DNA from: Hydrangea macrophylla
Taxonomy: Eukaryota > Streptophyta > Magnoliopsida > Cornales > Hydrangeaceae
Direction: 5' to 3'
Length of the DNA stretch: 64,000 nt
Assembly (NCBI GenBank): GCA_033977485.1
Contig: CM066985.1
Span: forward strand, 70,231,045 to 70,295,044
Position numbers and translations under genes: made by a program. This document shows positions 33,485 to 45,460 of the stretch, in pieces. The stretch's first letter is position 1, and every line of letters starts with the position of its first letter. The notes beneath the pieces are model-generated. The model had not been told where the DNA came from. It searched no databases and worked only from the letters and a program-made list of their open reading frames with translations.

Positions 33485-35982
33485 GGGAAGAAGAAGAAGA
33501 AGAAGAAGAAGAGAGGAACCTCAACCTTCGGTTTGTGTAATCATCATCAACCTTGAAGCCCTAAATCGGTGAGTTAACTTGTAATGTTCTTTCAATCTCG
33601 TTTGATTGAAAATTTAAATGGATAGAATATTAAATTAGTATGGTTATGGATTATGAGATTTAGGCTTTTTTTTTTATAATGATTGAAGTTGTGATTTGAG
33701 ATTTATAGATGAGCATTGAATATACATTTGAGCAATTATTCAATTTTCGGATTTGGGGTTTTCACGGATCAGATTTGAGTAGAAAATTTATAATAAATCA
33801 TTCGTTACAGTTTTCGTGATTCTGTTCGCGAGGGTCTGTAGGAAACGCAATTCTGGACAACTTTCGTCTAATGGTATTTTTTCCAATTCTGCACCCTTTG
33901 GGCAGAATATGCATATTACAGTAGCAGTTTTATGAAGGTTAAAAATAAGTGTATTTGCTATATTACATTTTTGTGTGATTTCGTTTTCGTTAATATGAAT
34001 TGATTTGTTTGTACTTAGAGAGATATGAGTTCTCGTGTATTGTTGAGCTTTGTGAAATTGTAACTGTGCGATTTTGTAAGGGTTATGAATCTGTGTGAAC
34101 ATGTAGCTGTTAATATGATTTTAACAGAAATTTGATTTGAGATATATGAATCTCTTATAAAATTGAGTTTTGTGAAAACGTGGATGAATAAACATTAGAA
34201 AAGTTCTTATAGTTCACCACTACTCCTTATGATATTAGGCGGCGACTTCGTGGATGACCCGTCCTTGTGTGATTTGACGGCGACTACGTGGATGACCCGT
34301 CTCTTCATTTTTAAGCCTTATGCCCGGCTTGTTGGTCTATTTCATGTGTATTTAGACATTGTTTATTGACGTCAAGAACGTAAGGACTAGCCTTTCGGTG
34401 GATACTCAAATCCCAGTGATACCCCATGGGAGTTGGGACCGGAGTGGGAGTTAGTATTACGTTAAGAGACACATGGGATATATGTGTAGGCTGAACCATG
34501 GATGGGTGGCCGAGGTGGTGAACATAAGGTGTAATTTGGATCGAATATTATGTGTTTTTTTTTATTTGCGGATTTACAGTTGTAATGTGGTTTATGATTT
34601 TCAGTTATATGAAATTCTAGGAATTGGTAGTCGTGTAGTTTTCAGGATTTTAAATAATTTCGGTGTTGTATCCGTTAGCTGAAACCTAGCATTCTATGTG
34701 TAACGTACAATTTTTGGGAACGTAGTAATTTGATAATAAACTGGACCAGATTAGTAAATTGAATATTTTGGATACTTAGATTCATAGTTTATGGCCGTTT
34801 CGCGTAAACTGAAATAAAACGACGATCTGAACAACTTTCGTGTTTTACACTTTTTCTAAAAACGTCATCTTGACACTATTTTCATCTATTTTCAGAATCT
34901 GCTGAACATCGTCTATGTAAGAGCTGAATTTTAATAATTAATTTCTGAATTATCTATTTAGAATTTATGAACGAGGACGCGTGTCATTCCTTGAAAATTT
35001 TATTCTTGACATTGTTCGTATTTTAAGTTTTGTCTAACTCCAGTTCTTTGTGAGAGATAAAATTATTTTAATTAATAACACCTTATTATTGATTTATATT
35101 ATTGTGTTAAGTTCTATTTGTACAGGATGGTAGGCCTACTAATGGTTTGCAGGTATCGGCCTACCATAGTTAAAAAAGGTAAGCATTTAATTGTTTTTAT
35201 TCGGGCAAGAAACTACTTGCCACCACATAAATGGAAACTACTCTATTGTCCAGATATGTGTGTGGAACTACCAGTCTTGGCCCAAGAATGTTGTAGTATG
35301 ATTTGTAGTCTACGAGTTCAAGTTGGATCCCTAAGACTTGTGTTTTGTTTAACTCATACCAGTCATATGACTGACCCGAGTGTGTTATGCATTCGGGTGC
35401 GTTTCTGTTTGAAACGTAGTCGGATGACATGTGCAGGATAGTATAGTTGGAGTTCATTGTGGAGCAGCCGATCTGTTCGTGAAGTTGAAGATACCTTCTT
35501 TATATTCTTTAATTACTATATGATACTCTTTTATTTATTTGGCATTGTGGGCCATTATTGTAGTTGGTATTGGGACGTTTAGTAGTTCTGACCAAAGGTT
35601 GTAATAGAGGTTATTCTTTCAAAGCTTTAATTGTAAATGAAAAGATTTTTATTCTTAATGAGAATTTAGAAATGTTTATTCAGCTTCCGCTTTTCAATAT
35701 AAGTGATTTAGTAGTTGCAGCTTTAATCAAATATATTTGAGTATTTTCGGAACCGCATGAGTGTTTTTTAAATGGAAATGTGGTGGTTTTGTTTTAAAAA
35801 CATAAATGGAAATTTATTACAAATGTTTTAACCAGGTTTCTAAGCACATCTATTTCCATTAAAAAGTTTTATTAGGATAGGCTTCGTGGTGTTCACTCCG
35901 ATAGTTGGGCAGTCGAATAGTAGTCTAGATTTAGTTCTATGCTGATTATTTGGCTTTCCAAAAATCGGGTCGTGACAAGAAA
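33033..35982 (+). mobile_element. Solo LTR, chromovirus-like, between gag and protease (TSD AGAAA)
   Basis: The LTR is 33038-35977 (2940 bp), starting TGTAACAACCC and ending ATCGGGTCGTGACA, flanked by AGAAA (33033-33037 and 35978-35982). It has a TATA region (33355-33380), a GA/GAA-rich leader (33418-33515) and a good splice-donor-like CG|GTGAGTT (about 33566-33575). It also holds two copies of GGCGACT(T/A)CGTGGATGACCC (34241-34300). No coding content was recognised. It differs in sequence from the other solo LTRs, so at least four chromovirus-like families are represented in the window. Confidence 0.95.
33449..33515. repeat. (GA)n / (GAA)n microsatellite in solo LTR
   Basis: A purine run GAGAGAGA then GAAGAAGAA, located where transcription leaders of these LTRs lie. 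Confidence 0.9.
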
Positions 35983-36347
35983 TTTGACCTTTTTTAGAAG
36001 AAATTGAGTATACAAATAAGGAAGATAATATGATAAAAATTGAGAAAGAAGTAGATGAAGATAAAATTACTGGTGAAGTTGAAGTTGAAACCCTTGAAAA
36101 ACAACAAATTTCTCAAGAAATTGAAACATCTGATTTACCAGTGGAAAAAGAAACCGAGGAAACTCCCGAATATTCTCCTCAAATTCCTTATCCACAACGT
36201 TTAAGAAAACACCAAAATGATAAGAATCAGGAATATTTAGAATTATTTAAACAAGTGCATATTAAAATTCCTCTCTTAGATGCAATTAATCAAGTATCTG
36301 CTTATGTAAAATTTTTAAAAGATTTATGTACTGTCAAACGTAAGTAA
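35983..36347 (+). pseudogene. gag C-terminus / gag-protease linker of Athila element 2
   Basis: This is an acidic Glu/Lys-rich segment from 36030, then the conserved PYPQRL motif and a helical stretch (HIKIPLLDAINQ..YVKFLKDL) that typically precedes protease in this lineage. It lies in the same frame as the gag segment before the solo LTR when the insertion and one TSD are discounted. A TGA (35985-35987) right after the insertion point already interrupts that frame, and a stop at 36345-36347 ends it. Confidence 0.8.
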
Positions 36348-36361
36348 AATGTACGAAAGGA

Positions 36362-37258
36362 TGCGTATTCTGCTGACTTCGTAGAAGAAATTAATTCTAT
36401 CGTACAACATAATTTACCAACAAAATTTAAAGACCCAGGTACACCAACAATATCGTGTATTATTGGAAATCACAAAATTAATCATGCACTCCTTGACTTA
36501 GGAGCTAGTGTGAACTTGCTTCCTTATTCTGTTTATCATGAACTTGCTTCCTTACTCGCATGGTATTACAACTTGCTGATAGATCTACAAAATACCCGCG
36601 AGGAATTCTGGAAGATGTTCTTGTCAAAGTTGAAAATTTTATTTTCCCAGTAGATTTTGTCATCCTTGATACAGAACCAGTATTAGATACTAATGTGCAA
36701 ATACCAGTCATTTTTGGAAGGCCCTTATTGGCTACCATTGATGCCACTATTCGAATCCGTAGTGGTATGATGACTGTATTAGTTGGAAATATGACTTTAA
36801 ATATTAAAGTTTTCTCTAATCCACAACATCAAGAAGAAGATGGGAATATTGAAGAAGTTTATGCTATTGAATCTCTATCACAAGAATATTTTAACTTGAC
36901 TTGTTACAATGATCCAGTAGAATCTATTATTAATAACTCTATTCAGAAGCTAGACAGTAATAATCTACAAGAACATCTTATAAGTCAAGTATGTTTTAAT
37001 GAAGATTCAACAAAAGAAATAATTCAAGAAGCAATGTGGACCACATATTTTGAACCTTTACCACCAAAGACTACATTAACACTTCCATCTAATTTACAAA
37101 CTCCACAATTGGAATTAAAAGAACTCCCTAAAGAGCTTGAATATGCTTTCCTTAGTAGTAATAATACTTATCCCGTAATAATATCATCTCTTCTAGACTC
37201 TAGTCAAGAAAATAAACTCAATAGTATGCTTCAGAAGCATAAAAGTGCCATTGGTTGA
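36362..37258 (+). pseudogene. Aspartic protease and linker to RT, frameshifted
   Basis: The retroviral-type aspartic protease active-site motif reads DLGASVNLLP (36496-36525), with D-L-G-A in place of the usual D-S/T-G-A, as is normal in this lineage. Just after it, the words GAACTTGCTTCCTTA occur twice (36510-36525 and 36540-36555), and the frame moves to that starting at 36560. There the second half continues (PRGILEDVLVKV..FVILD..IFGRPLLATIDA). Residues 90-232 of the second frame are an acidic linker without a known domain, ended by TGA at 37256. The small duplication is a likely cause of the frameshift. Confidence 0.85.
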
Positions 37259-37342
37259 AGTATAGCAGATTTAAAAAGAATAAGCCCTTCAATATGCACT
37301 CACGATATATATCTTGAAGATAATGCTAAAACCTCAAGAGAA

Positions 37343-38953
37343 ATGCAAAGAAGACTTAATCCTATTATGCAGGAAGTAGTTAAGAAGGAAGTTCTCAAGC
37401 TACTCGACATGGGTATTATATATTCAATATCCGATAGTAAATGGGTAAGTCCAACACAAGTAGTGCCAAAGAAAGCAGGAATTACAGTTGTTCCAAATTC
37501 AAAGGGAGAATTAATTCCCACTCGTGTTACTACTGGATGGCGTGTATGCATAGACTACAGAAAACTCAATGATGTAACTCGTAAGGATCACTTTCCTTTA
37601 CCTTTTATGGATCAAATGTTAGAAAGAATAGCGGGTCATAAGTATTACTGTTTTCTAGATGGTTATAGTGGTTACAATCAAATAGAGATTGCAACAGAAG
37701 ATCAGGAAAAAACTACTTTCACATGTCCATTTGGAACTTTCGCCTATTGCCGAATGCCATTTGGTCTTTGCAACACACCTGCAACCTTTCAAAGGTGTAT
37801 GCTAAGTATTTTCAGTGATATGGTAGAAAAAAATTTAGAAGTCTATATGGATGATTTTTCAATTTTTGGCAAAACCTATGATGATTGCCTTAGCAATCTT
37901 CAGAAAGTTCTCAAGAGATGTGAAGAAAAAAGTTTAGTTTTAAATTGGGAAAAATGTCATTTTATGGTCACTAAAGGAATTGTTTTAGGATATATTATTT
38001 CTAAAAATGGGATACAGGTAGACAAAGCTAAAATAGATCTTATCGCTAATTTACCTATTCCCAAGACTATAAAAGACATCCGTTCATTCTTAGGACATGC
38101 AGGTTTTTATCGCCGATTCATAAAAAATTTCAGTACTATTTCCAGACCTTTATGTCAATTATTGGCCAAAGACACACCTTTTGAATGGACTAAAGAACGT
38201 CACAACTCCTTTGAGCAATTAAAAGAGCATCTCACTACTGCACCTATTATGCAATCTCCTTATTGGAGTTTACCATTTGAATTAATGTGTGATGCTAGCG
38301 ACTTTGCCATTAGAGCTGTCCTAGGGCAGAGAAAGGATAAAAAGACATCAGTTATATACTACGCCAGTAGAACTCTGGATAGTGCTCAAATGAACTACTC
38401 AACTACTGAAAAAGAATTACTAGCCTTGGTATTCGAACTTAATAAATTTAGGCAATACTTGATTGGTTCCCCTATTGTCTGTTTTACTGACCACTCAGCT
38501 CTTAAATATCTTCTTTCAAAGAAAAACAGTAAGCCTAGGCTTATTAGGTGCATACTCCTACTACGGGAATTTAATTTAATAATCAAAGACAAAAAAGGAG
38601 TAGAAAATGTGGTAGCTGATCACTTATCCCGCCTCACTTTTGAAGACAGTACTAGTGAACCCTTACCTATTCAAGACTCTTTTCCTGATGAACAGATATT
38701 TTCTGTGACTTCCTTGCCATGGTACGCTGATCTTGTTAATTATTTAGTACCTGGAAAAATACCAAGCAATCGGTCATCATCAGATAAAAAGAGATTCCTA
38801 GCTATTGCTAGGCATTTCTACTTCGATGACCCATATCTGTTTAAATATTGTGCCGATAAGGTAATTAGGAAATGTGTTCCTAATGAAGAAATCGAAAATG
38901 TAATTTCATGTGTCATTCGTCCTTTTGTGGAGGACATTTTTCATCTCGAGTAA
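37343..38953 (+). CDS. pol: Reverse transcriptase, RNase H and start of integrase of Athila element 2
   Basis: This is the longest intact pol piece: 536 residues. RT covers about residues 1-240 with WRVCIDYRKLN (near 68), FLDGYSGYNQI and the catalytic YMDD at about 170-173. A connection with HAGFYRRFIKNFS follows. RNase H spans about 310-435, with CDASDFA (first catalytic Asp), TEKELLALVFE (Glu) and FTDHSALKYLL (Asp), and ends in VVADHLSRL. The first integrase residues follow (about 490-530). The expected glycine in the AVGAVLG segment is Arg here (AIRAVLG). The frame ends at 38951 through a frameshift inside the integrase HHCC finger. It is derived from a polyprotein, so this ATG is not a true start. 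Confidence 0.92.
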   Translation: MQRRLNPIMQEVVKKEVLKLLDMGIIYSISDSKWVSPTQVVPKKAGITVVPNSKGELIPTRVTTGWRVCIDYRKLNDVTRKDHFPLPFMDQMLERIAGHKYYCFLDGYSGYNQIEIATEDQEKTTFTCPFGTFAYCRMPFGLCNTPATFQRCMLSIFSDMVEKNLEVYMDDFSIFGKTYDDCLSNLQKVLKRCEEKSLVLNWEKCHFMVTKGIVLGYIISKNGIQVDKAKIDLIANLPIPKTIKDIRSFLGHAGFYRRFIKNFSTISRPLCQLLAKDTPFEWTKERHNSFEQLKEHLTTAPIMQSPYWSLPFELMCDASDFAIRAVLGQRKDKKTSVIYYASRTLDSAQMNYSTTEKELLALVFELNKFRQYLIGSPIVCFTDHSALKYLLSKKNSKPRLIRCILLLREFNLIIKDKKGVENVVADHLSRLTFEDSTSEPLPIQDSFPDEQIFSVTSLPWYADLVNYLVPGKIPSNRSSSDKKRFLAIARHFYFDDPYLFKYCADKVIRKCVPNEEIENVISCVIRPFVEDIFHLE

Positions 38954-39521
38954 CTGCCATGAAAATTTTACAAAGCGGTTTATATTGGCCCACTCTATTT
39001 AAAGATTCATATTTATATTGTAAGGCTTGTAACTGCTGTCAAATGTTGGGCAGTATTACAAAAAGAAATCAAATGCCAATGACCCCTATAATAACAATTG
39101 AAATATTTGATTGTTGGAGCATTGACTTTATGAGATCTTTTCCTCCATCTTGCCAATATGAATATATTTTATTAGCAGTCGAATATGTTTCAAAATGGGT
39201 AGAAGCTGTTCCTACAAGAAAGAATGATCACCGTACAGTTATTGCATTTTTAAAAGATAATATACTTTCTCGATTTGGAACTCCAAAAGCAATAATAATA
39301 ATTGATCAAGGAACTCATTTTTGTAACAAGCCATTTGAAAAATTAATGAAAAGATATGGAGTGACCCATAAGGTGTCAATTGCATACCATCCACAAACAA
39401 TTGGACAAGCTGAATTAGCTAATAGGCAAATTAAGCATATTCTCGAAAAAACTGTGGATTCTAATCGTAAAGACTGGTCTTCAAAATTAACAGATACTTT
39501 GTGGGCATATAAAACTGCTTA
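38908..39521 (+). pseudogene. Integrase, N-terminal finger and catalytic core, cut by CACTA insertion
   Basis: In a frame shifted from RT, this segment reads into GGHFSSRVTAMKIL (part of the H-x-H of the zinc finger), then the CKACNCC cysteine pair. The DDE core follows: Asp in SIDFMRSF (about 39120), Asp in IIDQGTHF (about 39305) and Glu in GQAELANRQIK (about 39410), spaced as expected. It stops at AYKTAY, where the CACTA element is inserted (TSD TTA, 39519-39521). The reading frames continuing past 39522 translate transposon repeats and are not part of integrase. Confidence 0.9.
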
Positions 39522-39536
39522 TAACAAAAATGTGCT

Positions 39537-40100
39537 TTGGCGACAAACAATTTTCGTCGCCAAAAGTCCATTTTTCGTCGCTAAAGGCTTTAGCGACGAA
39601 AAAATTTCGTCGCCAATTTTGTCACCTTTGCCTTGTCGCCAAAGGTCCCTGGCGACGAAATTTATCTTTTGTCGCCATAGCCAAAAATGGCGACGAAATA
39701 ATTTCGTCGCTATTGACCACAATTTTCATTGCCATTGATGCACATTTTGTCGCCAAAAGAGTCATTTTTTTTTAGTAAGTTTGCATTAGCGACGAAAAAT
39801 TTTCGTCACCAATTCTTCATATACAATGGCGACGAATTATTTTCGTCGCCAATTCATTTTCAGCATATGCAATGGCAACGAAATAATTTTGTCGTAAAAT
39901 ATATAAAATGGTTTGCTTGTATTAGCGACGAAAAAATTTCGTCGCCAATTCATTTTCATCATATGCAATGGCGACGAAATAATTTTGTCGCCAAATATAT
40001 AAAAACAAATTCCTTGTATTAGCGACGAAAAAATTTCGTCGCCAATTCATTTTCATCATATGCAATGGCGACGAAATAATTTTGTCGCCAAATATATATT
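39537..40100. repeat. CACTA left subterminal repeat array
   Basis: About ten GGCGACGAAA/TTTCGTCGCC palindromes occur. The last part is organised as 96-bp units (about 39925-40020 and 40021-40100). These are the usual binding sites for the element's DNA-binding transposase subunit. Confidence 0.9.
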
Positions 40101-40605
40101 CTAGTAAATAGAATTATTTGAAAATACTATAATCCTGTTCGTTCCTGTTTATCACAATATTTTTCAAAACCAAAAGAGACAATCATATAAACATAAAAAG
40201 ATTAACTTCATTAAAATGTTCCAGAGTAACTTCATTAATTAATATCGTTAATTGTTCATGTACCCAACAAAAAGCTAAAGATTAACAAAAATATTAGCAC
40301 ATTGTTCACTACATAACAAATTGTTAGACTACATAACAAAAGTAATAAATGTGTCCGACTATAAACCCATCCACCATATCCACATCATTGTTCACTACAT
40401 AATAAATTGTCCGACTATATAACAAAAGTAATAAGATGTCACCGACAATCTACAGATCCAACATGTCCACACCCAATCTGCATGAAAGCAACGAAAATCA
40501 TTAATTAATATCTCATAAGTTATAGTGAAAGATTATAAAATATGTGAAATATAAATAATTATAAGTTGAGGTTTTCTCGAACATAAGCAATAAATTGTCC
40601 TAATT
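40101..40605. other. CACTA interior, unassigned
   Basis: AT-rich, with no open frame or recognisable domain. Short local repeats occur around ACATAACAAA (40310-40440). Confidence 0.5.
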
Positions 40606-40606
40606 T

Positions 40607-41335
40607 ATGGAATCTACCTCGAGAGTCAGTTATTCATTCTATTTCTTCCTACAAGTCTATTTAGTCGTACCCAAGGAGGGAGCGTGGGTCTGATGGTAGG
40701 CGGACAATCGGTTGTTTGAGTTGCCATGTAACACATCGATTATAAGTGTTTTGGAGGTTTTAAGCTATGGAAAATACCTCGGGAGTCATTTATTCATTAT
40801 GTTTCTTTCTATAAGTCTATTTAGTTGTACCCAAGGTGGAAGTGTAGGTTTGGAGTAAGCCGGATAGTCAATTGTCCCAATTGCCATGTAAAACGTCAAT
40901 TATAGTTACTTTTTGGTGTCTTTTTTGACGTTTTAAGCTATAGATTCCACCCCGGGAGTCCATTATTCGTTCTGTTTCTTCCTACAATAATATTTAGTAG
41001 TACCCAGGGTGGGAGTGTAAGTTTGGTGGCAGCCGGACAGTCAGTTGTCCGAGTTGCCATGTAAAACGCCGATTATAAGTGTTTTTCGAAACTTTTTCGA
41101 CGTTTTAAGCTATGGATTCCACCCTGGTAATCCATTATTTATTCAATTTCTTCCTACATGTCCATTTAGTCGCACCCGATGTGGGAGCATGGTTTTGGTG
41201 ACAGACAGATAGCCGGTTATCCAAGTTGCCGTGTAAAACCTCGATTATGAGTGTTTTGGAGAGTTTTTTTGACCTTTCAATCTATGGAATCCACACCTAG
41301 AGTCCGTTAATCATTTTGTTTCTTCCAATAATAAA
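40607..41335. repeat. Tandem repeat of 160-172 bp in the CACTA element, 4+ units
   Basis: Units start at about 40607, 40767, 40938, 41110 and 41283 with variants of CTATGGAATCCACCTCGGGAGTC. Each contains GTTGCCATGTAAAACG(C/T)CGATTA. Blocks of this kind are frequent near one end of plant CACTA elements. Confidence 0.85.
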
Positions 41336-41339
41336 TTAT

Positions 41340-41830
41340 TGTACGTTTGTTTCTATATTCAAATTTTCAAATCTGCTCGTACTTTATTAATATGAATTGA
41401 AGAAGTTATTTTCTGTCAAATATCACATATAAATTCACTATTTTTTGCTTATTAGTTCATATTTCTCTATGTTAGTATTTAGATTAAGTTCATAGTAAGT
41501 TTAATTCACTGTTTTTAATATTCTTGTTAATTCGCTGCTTTAGTTTAACTTAGTTAAATTATAAGTTTGCTTACTTCCTACTTAGATAGCATTAAGATGT
41601 ACTTTAAACAAGTAGTTGTTTTATCTAGTTTTACTTCTTTTATATTTCCTTGCATTACTTTAGTTTCACAAGTTTTAATTCAGTCCGTTAATCTAGCTTA
41701 CAAAAAAAAAACCCCAAAAAGAATTAGTTTAGGACCTTTCCACCTTTCATAATTTACTACTTGCACGATCATCTATACTTGGGTGTAGCATTAAGAGCGC
41801 ACAACATTTTACTCGTGTCGGCTATCTAGA
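41340..41830 (+). repeat. Athila-type LTR end fragment within the CACTA element
   Basis: 41755-41822 (ACTTGCACGATCATCTATAC, then TTGGGTGT..GAGCGCACAAC..ACTCGTGTCGG) matches the end of the Athila element 1 LTR (4570-4640). No primer site follows, so it is a captured or eroded fragment. Its left limit is uncertain. Confidence 0.6.
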
Positions 41831-44153
41831 TGCAAAGCCTCTCCGAAGGGGTGAAAATGAGACACACTTGTATATTAAAGTTTGATACAAAAAATGAAAA
41901 CATCGAAACGGCACTCAGAAGGGGAAAAAAAGAAGTAAAAACTGTGGGCTTGGGCCAAAAAAGAAATTAGTCTGATGTGAACCTCTAATCCACCAATAAG
42001 TCTGAAATCTTGAATCTCTTGTGCCTTTTTCACAGTGAATATATATCTTATGCCTCATCATGGGGCAGGGAAAAAACCTTCATAGCTCTTGAATCTCTTT
42101 TTGTTTAGTAATTTTTTTCTTTCAATATCTTAAGTATATCCCAATTGATACACGTACTTCGGAAAATAAGTTACTTCCAAAGCCATTCACACTTGAAGTT
42201 TCAAAAACCTTTAAACCCTAAAAATGCTAAATTTAAGAAAGAAAAATAGTTTATTCTATATTCTATGGCAACAACAAAGTAAAGCAATGTAATAGTGCAA
42301 TCTAGCTCATACAAAATCAACTGAAGGCAAAATGAAATTCAAAGTGCAAGGAGGAAAAAAAAAAACCAATTATTACAATGTTTAGCTATAGCATACCAAC
42401 AATTGACCTATCGAGAGCTAAATCAATCTTACAAAATCAGTTTAAACAGAGAAACAAAGAAGGCGGTTGCAAAACTGAATAAGAAATGAATAAAGATATG
42501 GATAAATATATACATAACTTCCAGATACATGTATGTATGTGTATATGTATATATATCACAGTCGCTTAAATTGTAACAATGGTGTAATCGAAGTCATTTC
42601 ACACCGAGGATGAAGCCGCGGACAAGTGAAAAGTGATCTCGTAAACTTATTTAAATTATTCCATAATCACGACTTAAATCCATCTACTTCAAGTGAAAAG
42701 TGAACAATAAACTAAATCACAGGTGAGTCTTGCTCAAATACCTTATCATAAACTAACGTGCTTGATGAAAGCAAATAAGTAAGCAAAGATTAAGTCAAAA
42801 ATACATAGATGAAATTGTTACCATTCCTTCAAAGATTAAGTCAAAAAAAGAGTAAAAAAACCAAAAGAAGAGTAAAATTTAGGGAGCAATTTTTAAGCTA
42901 TCTAACCTTACGGTGATTGTGATCTCATTAGTGAAGCTTAACATGTCGGGGTTCTCAACCCTTTTCACCATAAGCCCTGTCAATAGCTAGCTTTGGTCCA
43001 TTAAATGAGAATAATTAAAAAGTATAAGCTCTTATAACATAGAAGACAACTGATACACCATCATATTACTTTTCAAGAAAATAAAGAATTGAGTTGAGAA
43101 TGAATAATCACATGGAGACCCTCTAATTGGGATTAGAAATGAAGTGGCAAAACAAAAGCAGTAATGTTAGTGTTCAAAAGTGTATATTCTTTCCTAGTCT
43201 ATTTGGGAGAAATGCTCGGTTGAGTTCACTTTCTTCTCACTGATCAAACTACAAATAACACATGGATAAGGAAAAAAAGCTTCAATCTAGGCCCCTCCCC
43301 TTGGAGGCTGAAAATTTCGCAAAAACATTAAATTGAATTTGAGCAAAGCATTAATTTCAGTAAAACATGAGCTGTTTGAGGCTAGAAAATTCAGGAAAAC
43401 AGTATAATGAATTTTAGCAAAACATTACAGCAAAACAAGGGTTGATTGGGGCTTATTGGGCTGTTTTCATCTCCATTTAGGGGCTGAAAGATTCAGTAAA
43501 ACATTTAAAACAAACATGGGTTGTTTGGGGATGTTTGGAGCTCTAGTTAGGGACTGAAAAATTCAGCAAAATAGGGGCTGTTTGGGGCTATTTTCTGCTC
43601 TAATTTGGGGCTATTTTCAGCTATAAGAACACACTAAACCTCCCTTCTCACTGATTCTCAAATTTAGGAAATAAATAAGAATGAGTAATGCTATGCTTCC
43701 CAAATATAACAGATTAGTAAAAACCCATTCGAATCAAACAAATAAGTAATTTTTACCTGTAAGTAGGAAAAAATGCCCATGCTAGATTTTTCAAGTTGGT
43801 CACTGCCACGCCATTGCTCTTGTTGGTGTGGTGTACAGAATAAAGCTACAATCACATTGATCTAGGTCTCATAATAAAGCTGGAATTGAAAAGAAAGGAA
43901 AAACAAATTCGAATTGATCAATTACTTCCACGTATTTCAAAGAAAGAATGAAAGAGAAATCAATTTTTTTCTCTCTTACAGATAAAAAGGGTACAACAAA
44001 GTAATGACAACCAATATGTGTGAGTGTCAAACCTTTAAATTCTATCCAGCTTGTTTTCATTTTCTTTTCTTTTCCTCCACTTTCTCATCAGCAAATCCAA
44101 GTCAAAGAAATATATCTCTAGCAAGTTGATATGTTTCTAGCTGAAATGATATA
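41831..44153. other. CACTA interior, no gene recognised
   Basis: Non-coding AT-rich sequence. 43320-43620 holds several degenerate copies of GGCTGTTTGGGGCT..CAG(C/T)AAAACA with a period of about 60-90 bases. 43682 has GAGTAATGCTATG, a word shared with 7521 and 47991 and typical of MITE ends. No transposase similarity was seen. Confidence 0.4.
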
Positions 44154-44427
44154 CTCCCTCTGTCCCATATTAAGATTCCTTGATGCTATTTTTTGATGTC
44201 CCATTTTAAGAGTCCCCTTTGAAAAGTCAAAGTACTTTAATACACACTTTCCAAATTTGCCCTTAATTACATCCAACTCTTCCCTCTTTTTTTTGTGATG
44301 TGACACTATAATTTTGAATTTCAAAAAGGGCAATGTTGGAAAGTTGAAAATCTCACCAAAATCAAGATTGTCCTCTTAATAAGTTGGAATTCCCAAAAGA
44401 GACTCTTAATATGGGTCGGAGGGAGTA
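44152..44427. mobile_element. Stowaway (Tc1/mariner) MITE in the CACTA element (TSD TA)
   Basis: The element is 44154-44425 (272 bp), beginning CTCCCTCTGTCCCATATTAA and ending TTAATATGGGTCGGAGGGAG, flanked by TA dinucleotides. The TIR of about 20 bases with the CTCCCTCYGTCCC start is diagnostic of Stowaway MITEs. The reverse-strand open frame at 44118-44333 covers it and is not a gene. Confidence 0.92.
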
Positions 44428-45110
44428 ACATAAGAACTTGAATTAACAAAATCTAAAACTCTGTTGAATCAATTTTAGTTTATGACTCAGTGGGCATGGA
44501 ATTTAGTAAATTGTAAGCCGTGGACACAAAAAATAATGGCAGAAGAAAGTTCTTGAATCAGACCGTCCCTGCCCAAGTAAATTAAATGAACAACGTAAGA
44601 TCTACCTTACACTGTGTTTCAATTGAGGGAAGTATGAAGAAAAAGAAACAAAATTAAACATAAAAGAAAATCTTTTTTTTTTTTAATTTGTGTTTCAATT
44701 CCTTTCTTTGTCCTTACAAGTCTTTTTATAATCTAATATTAATTCAGAATGGCAGAAGACACTAGGAATTTTGAAATAGACACCATGTGTCTATCCGATG
44801 CTAAGCAAGCATATCTACCACAAAATTGTCAAAGCACTTACAACTTCAAAACAAAGGCCTGGAATGAGGTCTTTGGGGGCAGAAACATGGTTTATGATCT
44901 CATTGCAAATCAAATCAAAATAAAAAATAAAACTACTTAATTTTCTCATAGTTTTTCTCTGCAACAAAACAGAATACATGGAAATTGAACAAAGAGAAAC
45001 CAAACCTAGAGGTATACAGCTTTGTGAACCCATCTAACCCAAAACTCCATTCCCACCTGAAATTGAAGAACTCCCCAAATAGAATGCAAAACTCCATAGT
45101 TTCAGTTCCA
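44428..45110. other. CACTA interior, unassigned
   Basis: AT-rich, without supported coding. The 63-codon frame at 44749-44940 has no recognisable similarity and no coding-like context. Confidence 0.35.
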
Positions 45111-45138
45111 TAAATCTAAAATGAAAGAGAGAGAGAGA

Positions 45139-45460
45139 GGTACCTTGTAATCGAGAGAGTGATGGCCGAGAGGGGGTACCTTCCAGTTCCAGAAGTTTTC
45201 GAGTCAATCATCTCTCGATCTGTGGTTGTGGTTGCTGAGTGATGGCCGAAAGGGGAGGCGGCCGAAGCGGATCGCGATGGTGGTGGCTGTGTGTGGATCA
45301 TCGTCGTGGAGAGTGGTGGTTGTGGCTGAAGGTGGGTGTTGATGGTGGAGGCAGCGGGTGTTGTTGGTGGAGGCGGCGGCTCGTTGGATTGGGTTTCAAA
45401 ACCCTATTAGGGCATGAGAAGACTACTGTCTATTTGTTTTGTTATGTTATACGGAGTAAA
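45139..45460 (-). pseudogene. Possible captured exon with splice donor inside the CACTA element
   Basis: Read on the minus strand, an open stretch rich in Pro, Ser, Thr and Ala (around MIHTQPPPSRSASAASPF) runs to ATTACAAG|GTACCTCT at about 45140, a fair splice donor. Plant CACTA elements often carry host gene pieces, or this may be the first exon of the element's own lost gene. The product is unknown. Confidence 0.3.

Noticed and set aside
39529..40022. Open frames rich in SSP/ATK/RRQ repeats
   Set aside because: They translate the CACTA subterminal repeats and cross the insertion border.
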